A DNA stretch of 64,000 bases from Ignavibacteria bacterium (lineage in GTDB: Bacteria; Bacteroidota; Ignavibacteria; Tepidaquicellales; Tepidaquicellaceae): NCBI GenBank assembly GCA_016719565.1, contig JADJYU010000001.1:1-64000 (forward strand). Reading direction: 5' to 3'. Within the stretch, counting starts at the first letter, position 1; each line of letters starts with the position of its first letter. Under the pieces are notes generated by a model. The model did no database searches. It saw only the letters and a list, made by a program, of their open reading frames with translations, and had not been told where the DNA came from. The position numbers and the translations under genes were made by a program. Shown piece by piece: positions 1 through 8,795 of the stretch.

Positions 1-1445
1 CACTTTCCGATACAAAAATTCCGGAAAATATTATTAAGTATGTCATCGTTCGTCACCTCTCCCGTGATCTCGCCGAGATGACTCAGGGAATTCCGCAGAT
101 CGACAGAAAGGAATTCGCCTGTCATTCCTTCATCGAGTGTAGCGGCTGCGTTTCTAAGTGATGTTACAGTATTCTCAAGACAGATCCTGTGTCGGAGATT
201 AGTGATTATTATTTCACCTGACTTATCTGATGTAATATTTTCGAGTGATAGTTTTTTCAGCATTGCGGTTTTCAAAGTTTCAATGCTGTCGTCCTTAAGA
301 AGGGAAATATTCAATATGTCTTTTCCATCCGCAGCTATTACCTCCGAAGCTTTTCCCGGTAAAGTTTTACCTTCTGAAGTTATTCCTTCTGAAATTTTCC
401 CAAGATCAGATTTTGAAAATACCGGAATCGTTTTCTTCTGATCAAAATTCTTTTCGATGGAATTTAACTCTTCCTCCGTTTCATTTTCCCCTGCAGACGA
501 ATCTATGAGATATATTATCAGATCCGCTTCATCTATCTTGCTGAAACTTCTTTTTATACCTTCGCTTTCTATGTGATCATCCGATGAACGCAGACCTGCT
601 GTGTCAGTTAGATTAAAAACTATACCTCCTATAATAAGCCGCTCTTCTATGAAGTCCCTCGTAGTGCCTGCTACATCGCTGACTATTGCGCGGTTTGTCT
701 TCAGCAGATAATTAAATAGCGACGACTTGCCGCTGTTTGGTCTTCCCGCTATCACAAGCCGCACGCCTTCGCGGATCACCTTTCCCTGAATGTAAGAAGC
801 TATGACGGATTCAAGACGCGTAATAATTTTTTCGATCTTATTTCTAACCTCGTCCTTTTTTACAAATTCAAGATCTTCTTCGGCGAAATCGAGTTCGAGT
901 TCGATAAGTGAAGTTACATTTATAATTTCTTCCTTTATGCCGTGTACTAATTCAGACAGCGATCCTTCCAGCTGTCTGATCGAAGATGCATGCGCTGATT
1001 CGGTCTGCGAACTTATCAGATCCGCGACCGCTTCCGCCTGAGCAAGATCCATTTTACCGTTAAGGAATGCGCGTCTCGTAAATTCACCCGGCTCTGCAAG
1101 TCTTGCGCCTTTACTCAGTATAAGTTTTAATATTTTCCGCGCGATGAAATTTCCGCCGTGAGATGAGATCTCAATTACATCCTCACCGGTATATGAATTT
1201 GGATTTTTGAATATTGTAACAAGCGATTCATCAATGATACTTTCCCCGCCGGAGATAAATCCGAAGTGAACAGTATGCGATTCAAATTCATTTAACTTAA
1301 CGGAATGTCTTCCCGCTTTATCTTTATAAAAAATTCTTTCCGTAATCTTAAATGCATCAGCGCCGGAAATTCTGATCACTGCAATTCCGCCTTCTCCCGG
1401 CGGAGTTGAGATCGCAGATATTGTATCATTTAGATTAAAGTTCAT
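1..1445 (-). CDS. mnmE: tRNA modification GTPase MnmE
   Basis: MnmE works with MnmG to build the (carboxymethyl)aminomethyl group on wobble U34 of certain tRNAs. Reading the minus strand from the ATG at 1445 gives 481 residues. They begin MNFNLNDTISAISTPPGEGG, the expected folate-binding N-terminus. A Ras-like G domain has the P-loop GRPNSGKSS near residue 230, the switch motif DTAGLR, and SKSDL where the family usually has NKxD. The protein ends in FCIGK, the catalytic-cysteine C-terminus of the family, and the next two bases (TG) are the start of a stop codon cut by the window edge, so the protein itself is complete. It starts 9 bp after the FecCD-type permease stop, so the two are probably co-transcribed. 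Identification is secure. Confidence 0.96.
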   Translation of the reverse strand, partial: MNFNLNDTISAISTPPGEGGIAVIRISGADAFKITERIFYKDKAGRHSVKLNEFESHTVHFGFISGGESIIDESLVTIFKNPNSYTGEDVIEISSHGGNFIARKILKLILSKGARLAEPGEFTRRAFLNGKMDLAQAEAVADLISSQTESAHASSIRQLEGSLSELVHGIKEEIINVTSLIELELDFAEEDLEFVKKDEVRNKIEKIITRLESVIASYIQGKVIREGVRLVIAGRPNSGKSSLFNYLLKTNRAIVSDVAGTTRDFIEERLIIGGIVFNLTDTAGLRSSDDHIESEGIKRSFSKIDEADLIIYLIDSSAGENETEEELNSIEKNFDQKKTIPVFSKSDLGKISEGITSEGKTLPGKASEVIAADGKDILNISLLKDDSIETLKTAMLKKLSLENITSDKSGEIIITNLRHRICLENTVTSLRNAAATLDEGMTGEFLSVDLRNSLSHLGEITGEVTNDDILNNIFRNFCIGK

Positions 1446-1454
1446 TCTTCAGAT

Positions 1455-2450
1455 TCAGGTTTTATTTTTTCTGAATATCAGCCAGATAAATACCGGCGCG
1501 CCGATAAGCGAAGTTACAATGCCGACCGGTATTTCCGAAGGAGCGATCACCATCCGCGAAACCGTATCGGCTGTAAGTAAAAATAATGCGCCGAGAATTA
1601 CTGTACACGGAACGGAATATCTGTGATCATTTCCTATCAGAAGTTTTGAGAGATTCGGAACTATCAGTCCGACGAAACTGATTATACCCGCAATGGAAAC
1701 AGCCGTTGCAGCAAGCACTGATGAAAGTATTATACATATCTTCTGAAATTTTTTCAGATCAAGTCCGAGAGAAACGGCAAGCTCTTCACTCAGATTTAAA
1801 ACATTCAGATCCTTTGAAATAAGGAACGCCCCGGCGACTCCGGCTGCGGCAAAGAATATTCCCAGATTGAATTCATTCCATCCCCTTCCCGATAAGCCGC
1901 CGTTCAGCCAGTAAATTATCTGCATGACCGAACTCCCTGATAAAAGAAGCAGAAGCCCGTTGATCGAAGATATGAAAGCGCTTACCGCAATTCCCGCAAG
2001 TATGATCTTGTTGGATGAAATGAAATTACTGTTCTTTTTTCTGAATCCCTTTGCAAAGAAAAAGATCATTAGGGTTGTTAATATTGCAAATATGAATGAT
2101 ACAGGCGTAATAAGTAAAAAGGAAAAACTTACCGGCAGAATAAAAGTAAGTATCGCTCCAAGACCAGCGCCGGCTGAAATACCGAGCAGTCCGGGTTCTG
2201 CAAGACTGTTTCTCAGCATTGATTGAAGTATCATGCCCGAGCAGGAAAGAGACGCGCCGACTATCATTGAGTTCAGAATTCTCGGAAGTCTGATGTTGAG
2301 AATTATGTCCTTTGAAGATTCATTGCCTTCGGAAAAAAGCTTAAATATTCCGGAAACCGGTATGTCAGCGCTTCCGAGTGTCAGCGCATATAAAAACATT
2401 ATTAACAAAGAAATTGTTAACGCCGAAAGTATTAAAACTTTTTTAGACAA
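1455..2450 (-). CDS. FecCD-family ABC transporter permease (iron/siderophore/cobalamin type)
   Basis: This 331-residue, strongly hydrophobic protein is an inner-membrane permease of the BtuC/FhuB/FecCD family, which forms the channel for ferric-siderophore, heme or cobalamin import. It has the family's segments: RLPRILNSMIVGASLSCSG near residue 55, a glycine-rich GLLGISAGAGLGA stretch, and the ATPase-coupling region GIISFVGLIVPNLSKLLIGN near residue 255, which resembles the family's GxIxFVGLxxPH with Asn for His. About nine to ten membrane spans are visible. No ATP-binding protein or substrate-binding protein lies next to it, so substrate is unknown. It sits 60 bp from a divergent histidine kinase gene and directly upstream of mnmE. 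Confidence 0.9.
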   Translation of the reverse strand: MSKKVLILSALTISLLIMFLYALTLGSADIPVSGIFKLFSEGNESSKDIILNIRLPRILNSMIVGASLSCSGMILQSMLRNSLAEPGLLGISAGAGLGAILTFILPVSFSFLLITPVSFIFAILTTLMIFFFAKGFRKKNSNFISSNKIILAGIAVSAFISSINGLLLLLSGSSVMQIIYWLNGGLSGRGWNEFNLGIFFAAAGVAGAFLISKDLNVLNLSEELAVSLGLDLKKFQKICIILSSVLAATAVSIAGIISFVGLIVPNLSKLLIGNDHRYSVPCTVILGALFLLTADTVSRMVIAPSEIPVGIVTSLIGAPVFIWLIFRKNKT

Positions 2451-2510
2451 TAATTAATAAATTTAAATAAGTATTTTTATACAATATATTAAAACGAAAC
2501 TCTTAGCTTA

Positions 2511-3716
2511 ATGAATAAATTCGGCTCATTTAATATAAAGATAGCGCTGATCACGATCGGCGTTGTCATTGCAATGGTTATCCTTATATATACTCAGATT
2601 CTCGCTCAGCGAATTCAAAACAGAGAGCGGGACATTGCAGGGCTGTATGCAAAATCAATGGAGTATCTCGCCAATGACGAAAATTCTTCCGGCGAATATG
2701 GATTCATTTTTGATCAGATACTTCCGCAGATAAATTTCCCGATCATTGCTACGGACAGGGATCAGAAGGAGATCATTCTTACCAAGAATGTAGAATACGA
2801 CACAACGATGCCGGAGAATAAGAAGAAGGAATATCTTATGAAGATCGCGAGAGAGATGGATGAGATCAATCCCCCGATCATTGTTTCGTATAAGGATTCA
2901 GTTATTTTAAATTATGTTCATTACGGACAGTCGGGTCTGGTGACCGAACTGAAACTGCTGCCGGTCTTTGAGCTGATCACGGCGATCATTTTTGTCTTCC
3001 TCGGTTATATCGGATTTTCTTACATTAAAAAGAATGAGCAGAGCAATATCTGGGTCGGACTCTCGAGGGAAACCGCTCATCAGCTTGGTACGCCTCTTTC
3101 ATCTCTGATGGGCTGGATTGAAATGCTGAAAAATATTGAACCGCAGACTCCTGAACTTATTGAAACAACAAATGAGATAAGTAACGATGTCGATAAGCTT
3201 GGAAAAATTGCAGGCAGATTTTCTAAGATAGGTTCTCAGCCGAAACTTGTTGAGGAAAACGTAACTGCAGTCATCAGAAAAGTTACTGAATATTTTGAAA
3301 AGAGAATACCGACTCTTGTCACCGCAGACGGAAGTAAAAAGAAGAAAGTTGAAATTTCAATTAACAGTCCGCGTGAAATAGATGCGAACATTAATAAGGA
3401 TCTGTTTGAATGGGTAATAGAAAATCTGATCAAGAATGCAATTGATGCAATGGAGAGAACCGACGGATTTATAGTAATCAATATTTCTGAAGTCGGAAGC
3501 GAAGTGATCATTGACGTGACCGACAGCGGAAAAGGCATTGATACGAAATTTAAAAAAGACATTTTCAGACCGGGATATTCTACAAAAATAAGAGGATGGG
3601 GACTTGGGCTGAGTCTTTCGAAAAGGATCATCGAGGATTATCACAAAGGAAAATTAATTGTGCTCGAATCAACTGTCGGCAAAGGAACTACATTCAGAAT
3701 AAAATTACATATTTAA
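2511..3716 (+). CDS. Membrane sensor histidine kinase (PorY-like candidate)
   Basis: A 401-residue two-component kinase. A membrane segment at residues 9-30 is followed by a periplasmic region of about 120 residues, a second membrane segment at about 152-172, and the cytoplasmic kinase core. The dimerisation/phosphoacceptor helix carries RETAHQLGTPLSSLMGW with His190. The ATPase domain shows the N box ENLIKNAIDAM (304-314), the G1 box DSGKGID (338-344) and the G2 box GWGLGLSLSKRI (362-373). No response regulator is adjacent, so it is an orphan kinase. The HQLGTP phosphoacceptor and GWGLGLSLS box resemble kinases I associate with PorY in Bacteroidota. A link to the porX gene at 49045 is inference only. 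Confidence 0.9.
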   Translation: MNKFGSFNIKIALITIGVVIAMVILIYTQILAQRIQNRERDIAGLYAKSMEYLANDENSSGEYGFIFDQILPQINFPIIATDRDQKEIILTKNVEYDTTMPENKKKEYLMKIAREMDEINPPIIVSYKDSVILNYVHYGQSGLVTELKLLPVFELITAIIFVFLGYIGFSYIKKNEQSNIWVGLSRETAHQLGTPLSSLMGWIEMLKNIEPQTPELIETTNEISNDVDKLGKIAGRFSKIGSQPKLVEENVTAVIRKVTEYFEKRIPTLVTADGSKKKKVEISINSPREIDANINKDLFEWVIENLIKNAIDAMERTDGFIVINISEVGSEVIIDVTDSGKGIDTKFKKDIFRPGYSTKIRGWGLGLSLSKRIIEDYHKGKLIVLESTVGKGTTFRIKLHI

Positions 3717-3734
3717 TAAGAATTTAATTTCTAT

Positions 3735-6041
3735 TTGGAATTAACAGCGGAAAATAAAAGCATTAGTTTCAGCGGTAAAGTCAGAACTTTCATAAGTCAT
3801 TTTCTGTCCAGCAGCTTTACTCAGATCCTATTTCTTATTGTCATTAAATTTATTTTTCAGATGATAATACTGGGATCAGGATACAGGTGGCTGTCAGCCG
3901 ACGACTTCTGCCGCACAGTGAAATCTTTCGAATGGCTGCAGAGACCTGTCATAGACTCCGGCGTCTGGCTTACTCCTCATTTCTGGATAAACGGATTTGT
4001 GATGCTCTTCGTAAAGGATCTCTTTCTCGCCGCTACAATTGTTAATATAATTTTTTCAGCTGCCAATGTAATTTTTTTCTACAAAATAGCTGAGATCTGT
4101 TTTGATAAAAGGATTGCATTCGTTTCTGCAGTAATTTTTATTTTCTTTCCGTTTCAGGTCTGGCTTAGCGTCTCGGGACTTCCCGAATCAGTATTCTTCT
4201 TTTTTGTAACGGCGGGGATCTATTTTTTTCTTAAATGGAGATTCTTCGGCAGAAGCAATCTTCAGCTGGTCCTTGCGGCTTTAATGTTCGCATTCTCAAA
4301 TGTATTTCGCTATGAAGGCTGGCTCTTCAGCGCTGTATTTATTCTTCTCACGCTTCTCGATATTCTGAAAGAGAAAAAGCTTACCAAAGCAATTCTTATG
4401 AATTTCTTAATTTCACTTATCTCGGTTTTTACAATTGCATGGTGGCTGATCCAGAATTACATCGATCACAGTAATGTTTTTTTCTTCGCCGAGGAAACTA
4501 CAAAAATATTCAAGACTTTTAATACTGCGGGATTTTTGCAGAGACTTGTACAGTATCCGACATTCATTTTTTTTATAGCGCCGATCACAACTTTCTTTTC
4601 GCTTAAATGCATACTTGACGTACTGAAGACTCCGGGAATAACAGCCGTGAAAATTTTTCTTCTCTTTAATATTCTCGAGCTTTCTCTTTTGATACTCCAG
4701 GGAATACTCGGCACCGGCGGTACGAATATGATCTCCAGATACATTGTGATCAACGCGTTATTTTTTATTCCTTTTGCCGTAAGACAGTCTTTTGAGTTCA
4801 AAAAATTTCTTACAGTATCTTTTGCTGTAATTGTAATTCTTGTAAATATTATCTGGAGCTTTTATTATCCTCAGCCGTTCAGGGAAGATACTTTTGAAGT
4901 CGGAAAGATCATCAGGGAGTTTGATGAAAAAAAATATTTCGGAGAGACGGGAAAGATCTACTTCGAAGAGATACAGGGTTACTTCGATGTCTTTGCCGTG
5001 CAGGCGCTGTCAAACGATCCTTCAAAGTTTATACTCGGTGATATTCCTTCAGCCGTTATAAGCGAGAGAAAAGTCAGGAAGGACAAAGGCTCTTCGCAGG
5101 AAGATCTTAACCTCCTTGAGATGAAGAACTATCTTGAAAAGAATAACATAAAACTTGCAATAGTAAAAAGCGACAGTTATTCGGATAAACTTAAGAAACT
5201 TAGTTACAAAAGCGAATACATCGGTGATTACAAATTGTTTTATCTGGATGACAAGGAAAGCGAGTATCATACAAACTCTATTTCTTTACTGCCGAATAAT
5301 GTAATTCAGCTGAGTGAAAATCCCGACGTTATAAATTTCAACAAGCTTCTCGCCCTGAAAAACTTTACGATAGACAATACTAATTTCGGTCTGAATCCTC
5401 AGACAGTAATTTTGAACTGGGGCGCCGCTGATCCGAATATCATCGACAGTCTGAATTATTCCGAAATGGAGTATGAGAGATATTACACCGCGCTTGATCT
5501 CAGAAAAGCTGAAAATGATTCAGTAGTTTATTCAGCATTTTACAGAATTTTTTCTGACAGGAATATCGAGGAAATGATCGAGAATAATAACGTCATGAAT
5601 ATTATTGTGCTGAAACCGTTTGCTATACTGAATTACTCAAAGAAATATAAGCAGTCGCCTTTTGACGGCGGCGTGTATAAACTTGACGTCAGAGTCATTG
5701 ATAATAAAACAAAAATGGATTTAACTGTCTACAAGTCTGACAGTTTATATATTCCCCCGGAGGAAGATGAGGAGGATACGGTTATAGCCGGCAGCAACAT
5801 TATCGCGGATACAATTATCACCGTGCGTAAAAAACCGGTTCAGAAAGCTGAGAGTAAAATTTATGTAAGTTATAATCTGGGAACCGTGATCGCAATGTTT
5901 CCCGATTCCGATTACAATAAAATAGTGCAGATGTCCGGCGCTAATATTTACAGACTTCTCATGAGAAACGGACTGCAGGTTTTCTTTTCCCAAAGATATC
6001 AGGGAGATCAGTTTCTTAACTGGGTGTTTAATTATTTTTAA
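3735..6041 (+). CDS. Multi-spanning membrane glycosyltransferase-like protein with long soluble C-terminus
   Basis: A 768-residue protein. Roughly the first 390 residues hold about ten membrane spans, with a first-loop ADDFCRT acidic motif like that of GT-C fold (ArnT/PMT/RgtA-type) lipid-linked sugar transferases. Roughly the last 380 residues are hydrophilic and contain an acidic PPEEDEEDT stretch near 675; this tail is not recognised. The chosen start is TTG because no in-frame ATG precedes the first membrane span and the upstream gene ends at 3716. It probably transfers a sugar from a polyprenyl carrier on the periplasmic side, but donor and acceptor are unknown. A hairpin follows the stop codon. 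Confidence 0.68.
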   Translation: MELTAENKSISFSGKVRTFISHFLSSSFTQILFLIVIKFIFQMIILGSGYRWLSADDFCRTVKSFEWLQRPVIDSGVWLTPHFWINGFVMLFVKDLFLAATIVNIIFSAANVIFFYKIAEICFDKRIAFVSAVIFIFFPFQVWLSVSGLPESVFFFFVTAGIYFFLKWRFFGRSNLQLVLAALMFAFSNVFRYEGWLFSAVFILLTLLDILKEKKLTKAILMNFLISLISVFTIAWWLIQNYIDHSNVFFFAEETTKIFKTFNTAGFLQRLVQYPTFIFFIAPITTFFSLKCILDVLKTPGITAVKIFLLFNILELSLLILQGILGTGGTNMISRYIVINALFFIPFAVRQSFEFKKFLTVSFAVIVILVNIIWSFYYPQPFREDTFEVGKIIREFDEKKYFGETGKIYFEEIQGYFDVFAVQALSNDPSKFILGDIPSAVISERKVRKDKGSSQEDLNLLEMKNYLEKNNIKLAIVKSDSYSDKLKKLSYKSEYIGDYKLFYLDDKESEYHTNSISLLPNNVIQLSENPDVINFNKLLALKNFTIDNTNFGLNPQTVILNWGAADPNIIDSLNYSEMEYERYYTALDLRKAENDSVVYSAFYRIFSDRNIEEMIENNNVMNIIVLKPFAILNYSKKYKQSPFDGGVYKLDVRVIDNKTKMDLTVYKSDSLYIPPEEDEEDTVIAGSNIIADTIITVRKKPVQKAESKIYVSYNLGTVIAMFPDSDYNKIVQMSGANIYRLLMRNGLQVFFSQRYQGDQFLNWVFNYF

Positions 6042-6042
6042 G

Positions 6043-6066
6043 ATTTCAATTGTCAGTTGAAATTTT
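6043..6066 (+). terminator. AT-rich hairpin after the glycosyltransferase-like gene
   Basis: ATTTCAA (6043-6049), a seven-base loop and TTGAAAT (6057-6063) form a perfect 7-bp stem followed by a short T run, directly after the stop at 6041. It may be a weak intrinsic terminator. It is also the first of several TTCAA/TTGAA inverted repeats in this gene-free region. Confidence 0.45.
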
Positions 6067-6106
6067 CATTTTGTAATTCGTCACCGTACTTTTAGGTCCG
6101 CGATTT

Positions 6107-6204
6107 TTGAAATCAATTTCAATTTATTGAAATTTGTTTCACTTCTTCCTTTTAATTCTTTTTATTTCTTATGTTGATCCGGTTATTTGTGAAATATTTT
6201 TCAC
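6107..6204. repeat. Cluster of short inverted repeats with TTGAAA/GTGAAA arms
   Basis: Three perfect inverted repeats lie just before the 21-bp array: TTGAAAT-CA-ATTTCAA (6107-6122), TTTCAA-TTTA-TTGAAA (6117-6132) and GTGAAA-TATT-TTTCAC (6189-6204). The last has the same GTGAA/TTCAC core that recurs in the array. They could be protein-binding sites or remnants of array units. No gene is seen here. Confidence 0.55.
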
Positions 6205-6230
6205 TTTTGTAATTTTTTCACTTTTTCGAA

Positions 6231-6965
6231 AAATTTCTTGACCTTCACAAGACATTTCTTCACATTCACAGTACATTTCTTAACATTCACCGGGAATTTC
6301 TTTACGTTCACAGGACATTTCTTTACATTCACAGTACATTTCTTTACATTCACAGTACATTTCTAAACATTCACAGTACATTTCTAAACATTGACCAATC
6401 ATTTCTTTACGTTCACAAGAAATTTCCTGACATTCACAAGACATTTCTTCACATTCACCGGACATTTCTTTGCATTCAAATGATATTTCCTGACGTTCAC
6501 ATGACATTTCCTGACGTTCACATGACATTTCTTCCCATTGACTGAAAATTTCTTCACTTACTCAACTCTTCGTTTCGCGTTCACATCTCTTCGCTTCGCA
6601 TTCACTATCCTTTATATTGTGTTCACAATTCTTTATTTCGTGTTCCCAATTCTTAATTTCGTATTCATAATTCTTAATTTCGCGTTCACAATTTTTTATT
6701 TCAAATTCCCATTTCTTCATTTCGTGTTCACAATTCATTATTTAGTGTTCAAAATTCTTTATTTTGTATTCACAATTCTTTATTTCATATTCACAATTCT
6801 TTATTTAGTGTTCAAAATTCTTTATTTTTTATTCACAATTCTTTATTTCGAATTCATAATTCTCTATTTCGTATTCGCCTTTTTTTGTTTTAATTTCACC
6901 TGTTATTATTTCAAATTCATTTTCCATTATTTTCCGTTCACCTCTCTTATATACATTCACTTTTT
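6231..6965. repeat. Phased tandem array of about 35 degenerate 21-bp units
   Basis: From 6231 the sequence divides into consecutive 21-base units with no insertion or deletion through at least 6944 (34 units). A 35th unit to 6965 is slightly out of register. Unit positions 14-18 are TTCAC in about 22 units, and TTC at 14-16 is nearly invariant. Two sub-blocks are visible: units 1-15, with ATTTCTT in the first half, and units 17-34, with TCTTTATTTCG there. Read on the minus strand the period gives heptapeptides such as CECKEMY and CEHEIKN, but stops interrupt units 16, 25, 28 and 29. The plus strand gives FTILYFV-like heptads with stops in the first block. No single frame is open throughout, so I call it a repeat, not a gene. 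Confidence 0.9.
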
Positions 6966-7149
6966 AATCTTATAGTATCACAGCTGTTATTAAACCTTCT
7001 CTTTTTATAATTTTGTTTTCACAGAAAATAATTTTCACTTTTTTTTATCTTTCACACCTTAACATTTTCAAAGACATAATAATTTAAAAAGGATGAATTT
7101 AATTTTAACAATTTTTTATCCCTAAAAAAAAACGCAGCAAATGCACGCC
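6966..7149. other. AT-rich gene-free flank of the repeat array
   Basis: No coding region is visible between the array and the 3' end of the minus-strand SBBP gene. It contains scattered out-of-phase TTTCAC words near 7020-7055 and a run of A at 7123-7132. The A run reads as a T tract downstream of the SBBP gene on the minus strand and could take part in its termination. Confidence 0.5.
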
Positions 7150-7184
7150 CTGAAACTCGTAATCTGAAACTCGTATCCTGAAAC
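7150..7184. repeat. 14-bp direct repeats abutting the SBBP gene stop
   Basis: CTGAAACTCGTAAT (7150-7163), CTGAAACTCGTATC (7164-7177) and a third partial copy beginning CTGAAAC (7178-7184) lie head to tail directly beyond the stop codon of the minus-strand gene. Function is unknown. Confidence 0.6.
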
Positions 7185-8778
7185 TTATTTTATCAGAAGC
7201 ATTTTCTTCGAAGCAGTAAATTCCATTGTTCTTAATGTATAATAATAAACTCCGCTCGGCAGACTTGCCGCATCAAATCTGTATTCATAACTTCCGGCGT
7301 TTAAATTTTCATTAAGCAATACTATCATTTCACTTCCTTTCGCGTCATGTACTCTCAGCTCAGCTTTGCCTGACTTTGGAATAGAGAATTTTATGTTTGT
7401 ATAAGGATTAAAAGGATTTGGATAATTCTGAGATAAGGAAAAAATATCCGGTAATTCATTTGAGATGGGAATAACTCCTGTAATAATTTGTGAATACTTT
7501 ATAGTTTTATAATTGACGGATACAATATCACTCACAGTACATGTTATCAGTAAATTATCTGAATTATCCGCAGCAATTCCCGCATATGCCTGAGGAATAA
7601 TATTACTGTAAGTTTCATTCCACAATAATTGACCCGCAGTGTTATACTTAAGAATAATAAAATTATAACTGCTGATACATAGTACTGTTAAATTTGAAAA
7701 TCTGTCGGGTATAATTTTAAGACCATATTCGGCTATACTTCTGTCAAAATTTTTAGACCATTCAAGCAACCCATTAGGAGTATATTTTTTTGTTGTAATA
7801 TAAGATCCGACTTTGATCACATCAGTTTGAGAACCTGTTACATATACATTACCATTGCAGTCAGTATAAATATCACGGGCAAAATCATAGCTTTCGGGAA
7901 GTGATCTCTGATTTCTCACTACCCAGATCTGATTACCATCGGGTGAGTACTTTATTGTTGCCCAATCCGGTGTTGCTGAATAACTTGTACCTGTAATAAA
8001 AACATTACCTTCTAAATCAGTTGATACAGATCTGGAGTTATCAGAAGCATTTGAAGGTCCATTATATGTTGCTACCCAATTTTGAGCTCCTGCTGTATTA
8101 TATTTGATAGTTAAATAATCAGAATCACCGGAACCGGTAACCAATACATTACCAAATCTATCATTGATAATTGCATTTGGAACATTCGAACCGGTAGAAG
8201 GACCATCATATAAAGATATCCATTTTTGCGCACCGGAAGAATCATATTTAATTGTAATCAAGTTTGCATTATATCCTGTAACATATATAAAGCCAGATGA
8301 ATCAATGCACATTGCTTTAGCATTTTCATTTGATGAGCCGGAATTATATCTTACCGCCCATTGCTCAACTCCCGATCTGTTATATTTAACAGTTGCAAAA
8401 TCCAAATTGTTTGTCCCTATTCCTTTGCTTGAGCCAAACACATAAATGTTTCCGCTTTTATCTACTTTTATTGCCACGGCATAATCCTCACCATTACCGG
8501 GTCCGTTATATCTTGAAGCCCATTGCTGAATTCCTGCAGAATTATATTTAACAGTCGCATAATCCAGACCAAATCCACTCCCGCCCGAACTGCTTCCTGT
8601 CACATATACATTTCCAGAGTCATCAACGGCAATCGAGCTTGACTGGTCTGAACCGTTACCGGGACCATTGTATTCTTGAGCCCATTCTAAATTTGGCTGT
8701 GAAAATAAACACAATTGAAAGGATTGTAGAAATAATTAAGGAATACAATATTCTTGTTATGTAAAAATATATTTTCAT
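7185..8778 (-). CDS. SBBP beta-propeller protein with T9SS sorting domain (frameshifted at signal peptide)
   Basis: A secreted protein with about eight repeats of the GNVYVTGSS...DYATVKYNSAG type (SBBP beta-propeller repeats), each about 50 residues, then a C-terminal T9SS type A sorting domain starting at SLSQNYPNPFNPYTNIKF and ending KKMLLIK. The main frame opens only at a weak TTG (8714) and lacks a signal peptide. An ATG at 8778 in another frame encodes a good one, MKIYFYITRILYSLIIST onward. Removing one base from the AAAA at 8702-8705 would join the frames as ...SIVFISQPNLEW. The span given is the repaired gene. The break may be a sequencing error or a real frameshift. Cargo and function are unknown. 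Confidence 0.8.
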
Positions 8779-8795
8779 AATGAAATTTCTTTAAT

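Noticed and set aside
6280..6528. Minus-strand ORF of Cys/Glu/Met-rich heptads inside the repeat array
   Set aside because: It follows from the 21-bp period; the same frame is stopped in several other units, and there is no start context or neighbour support.
6231..6965. CRISPR array
   Set aside because: Units are contiguous 21-mers without unique spacers, and no cas genes are present.
6538..6975. Plus-strand ORF of Phe/Leu/Tyr heptads inside the repeat array
   Set aside because: Also a product of the 21-bp period in AT-rich DNA; it starts at a TTG within a unit and has no domain or signal.
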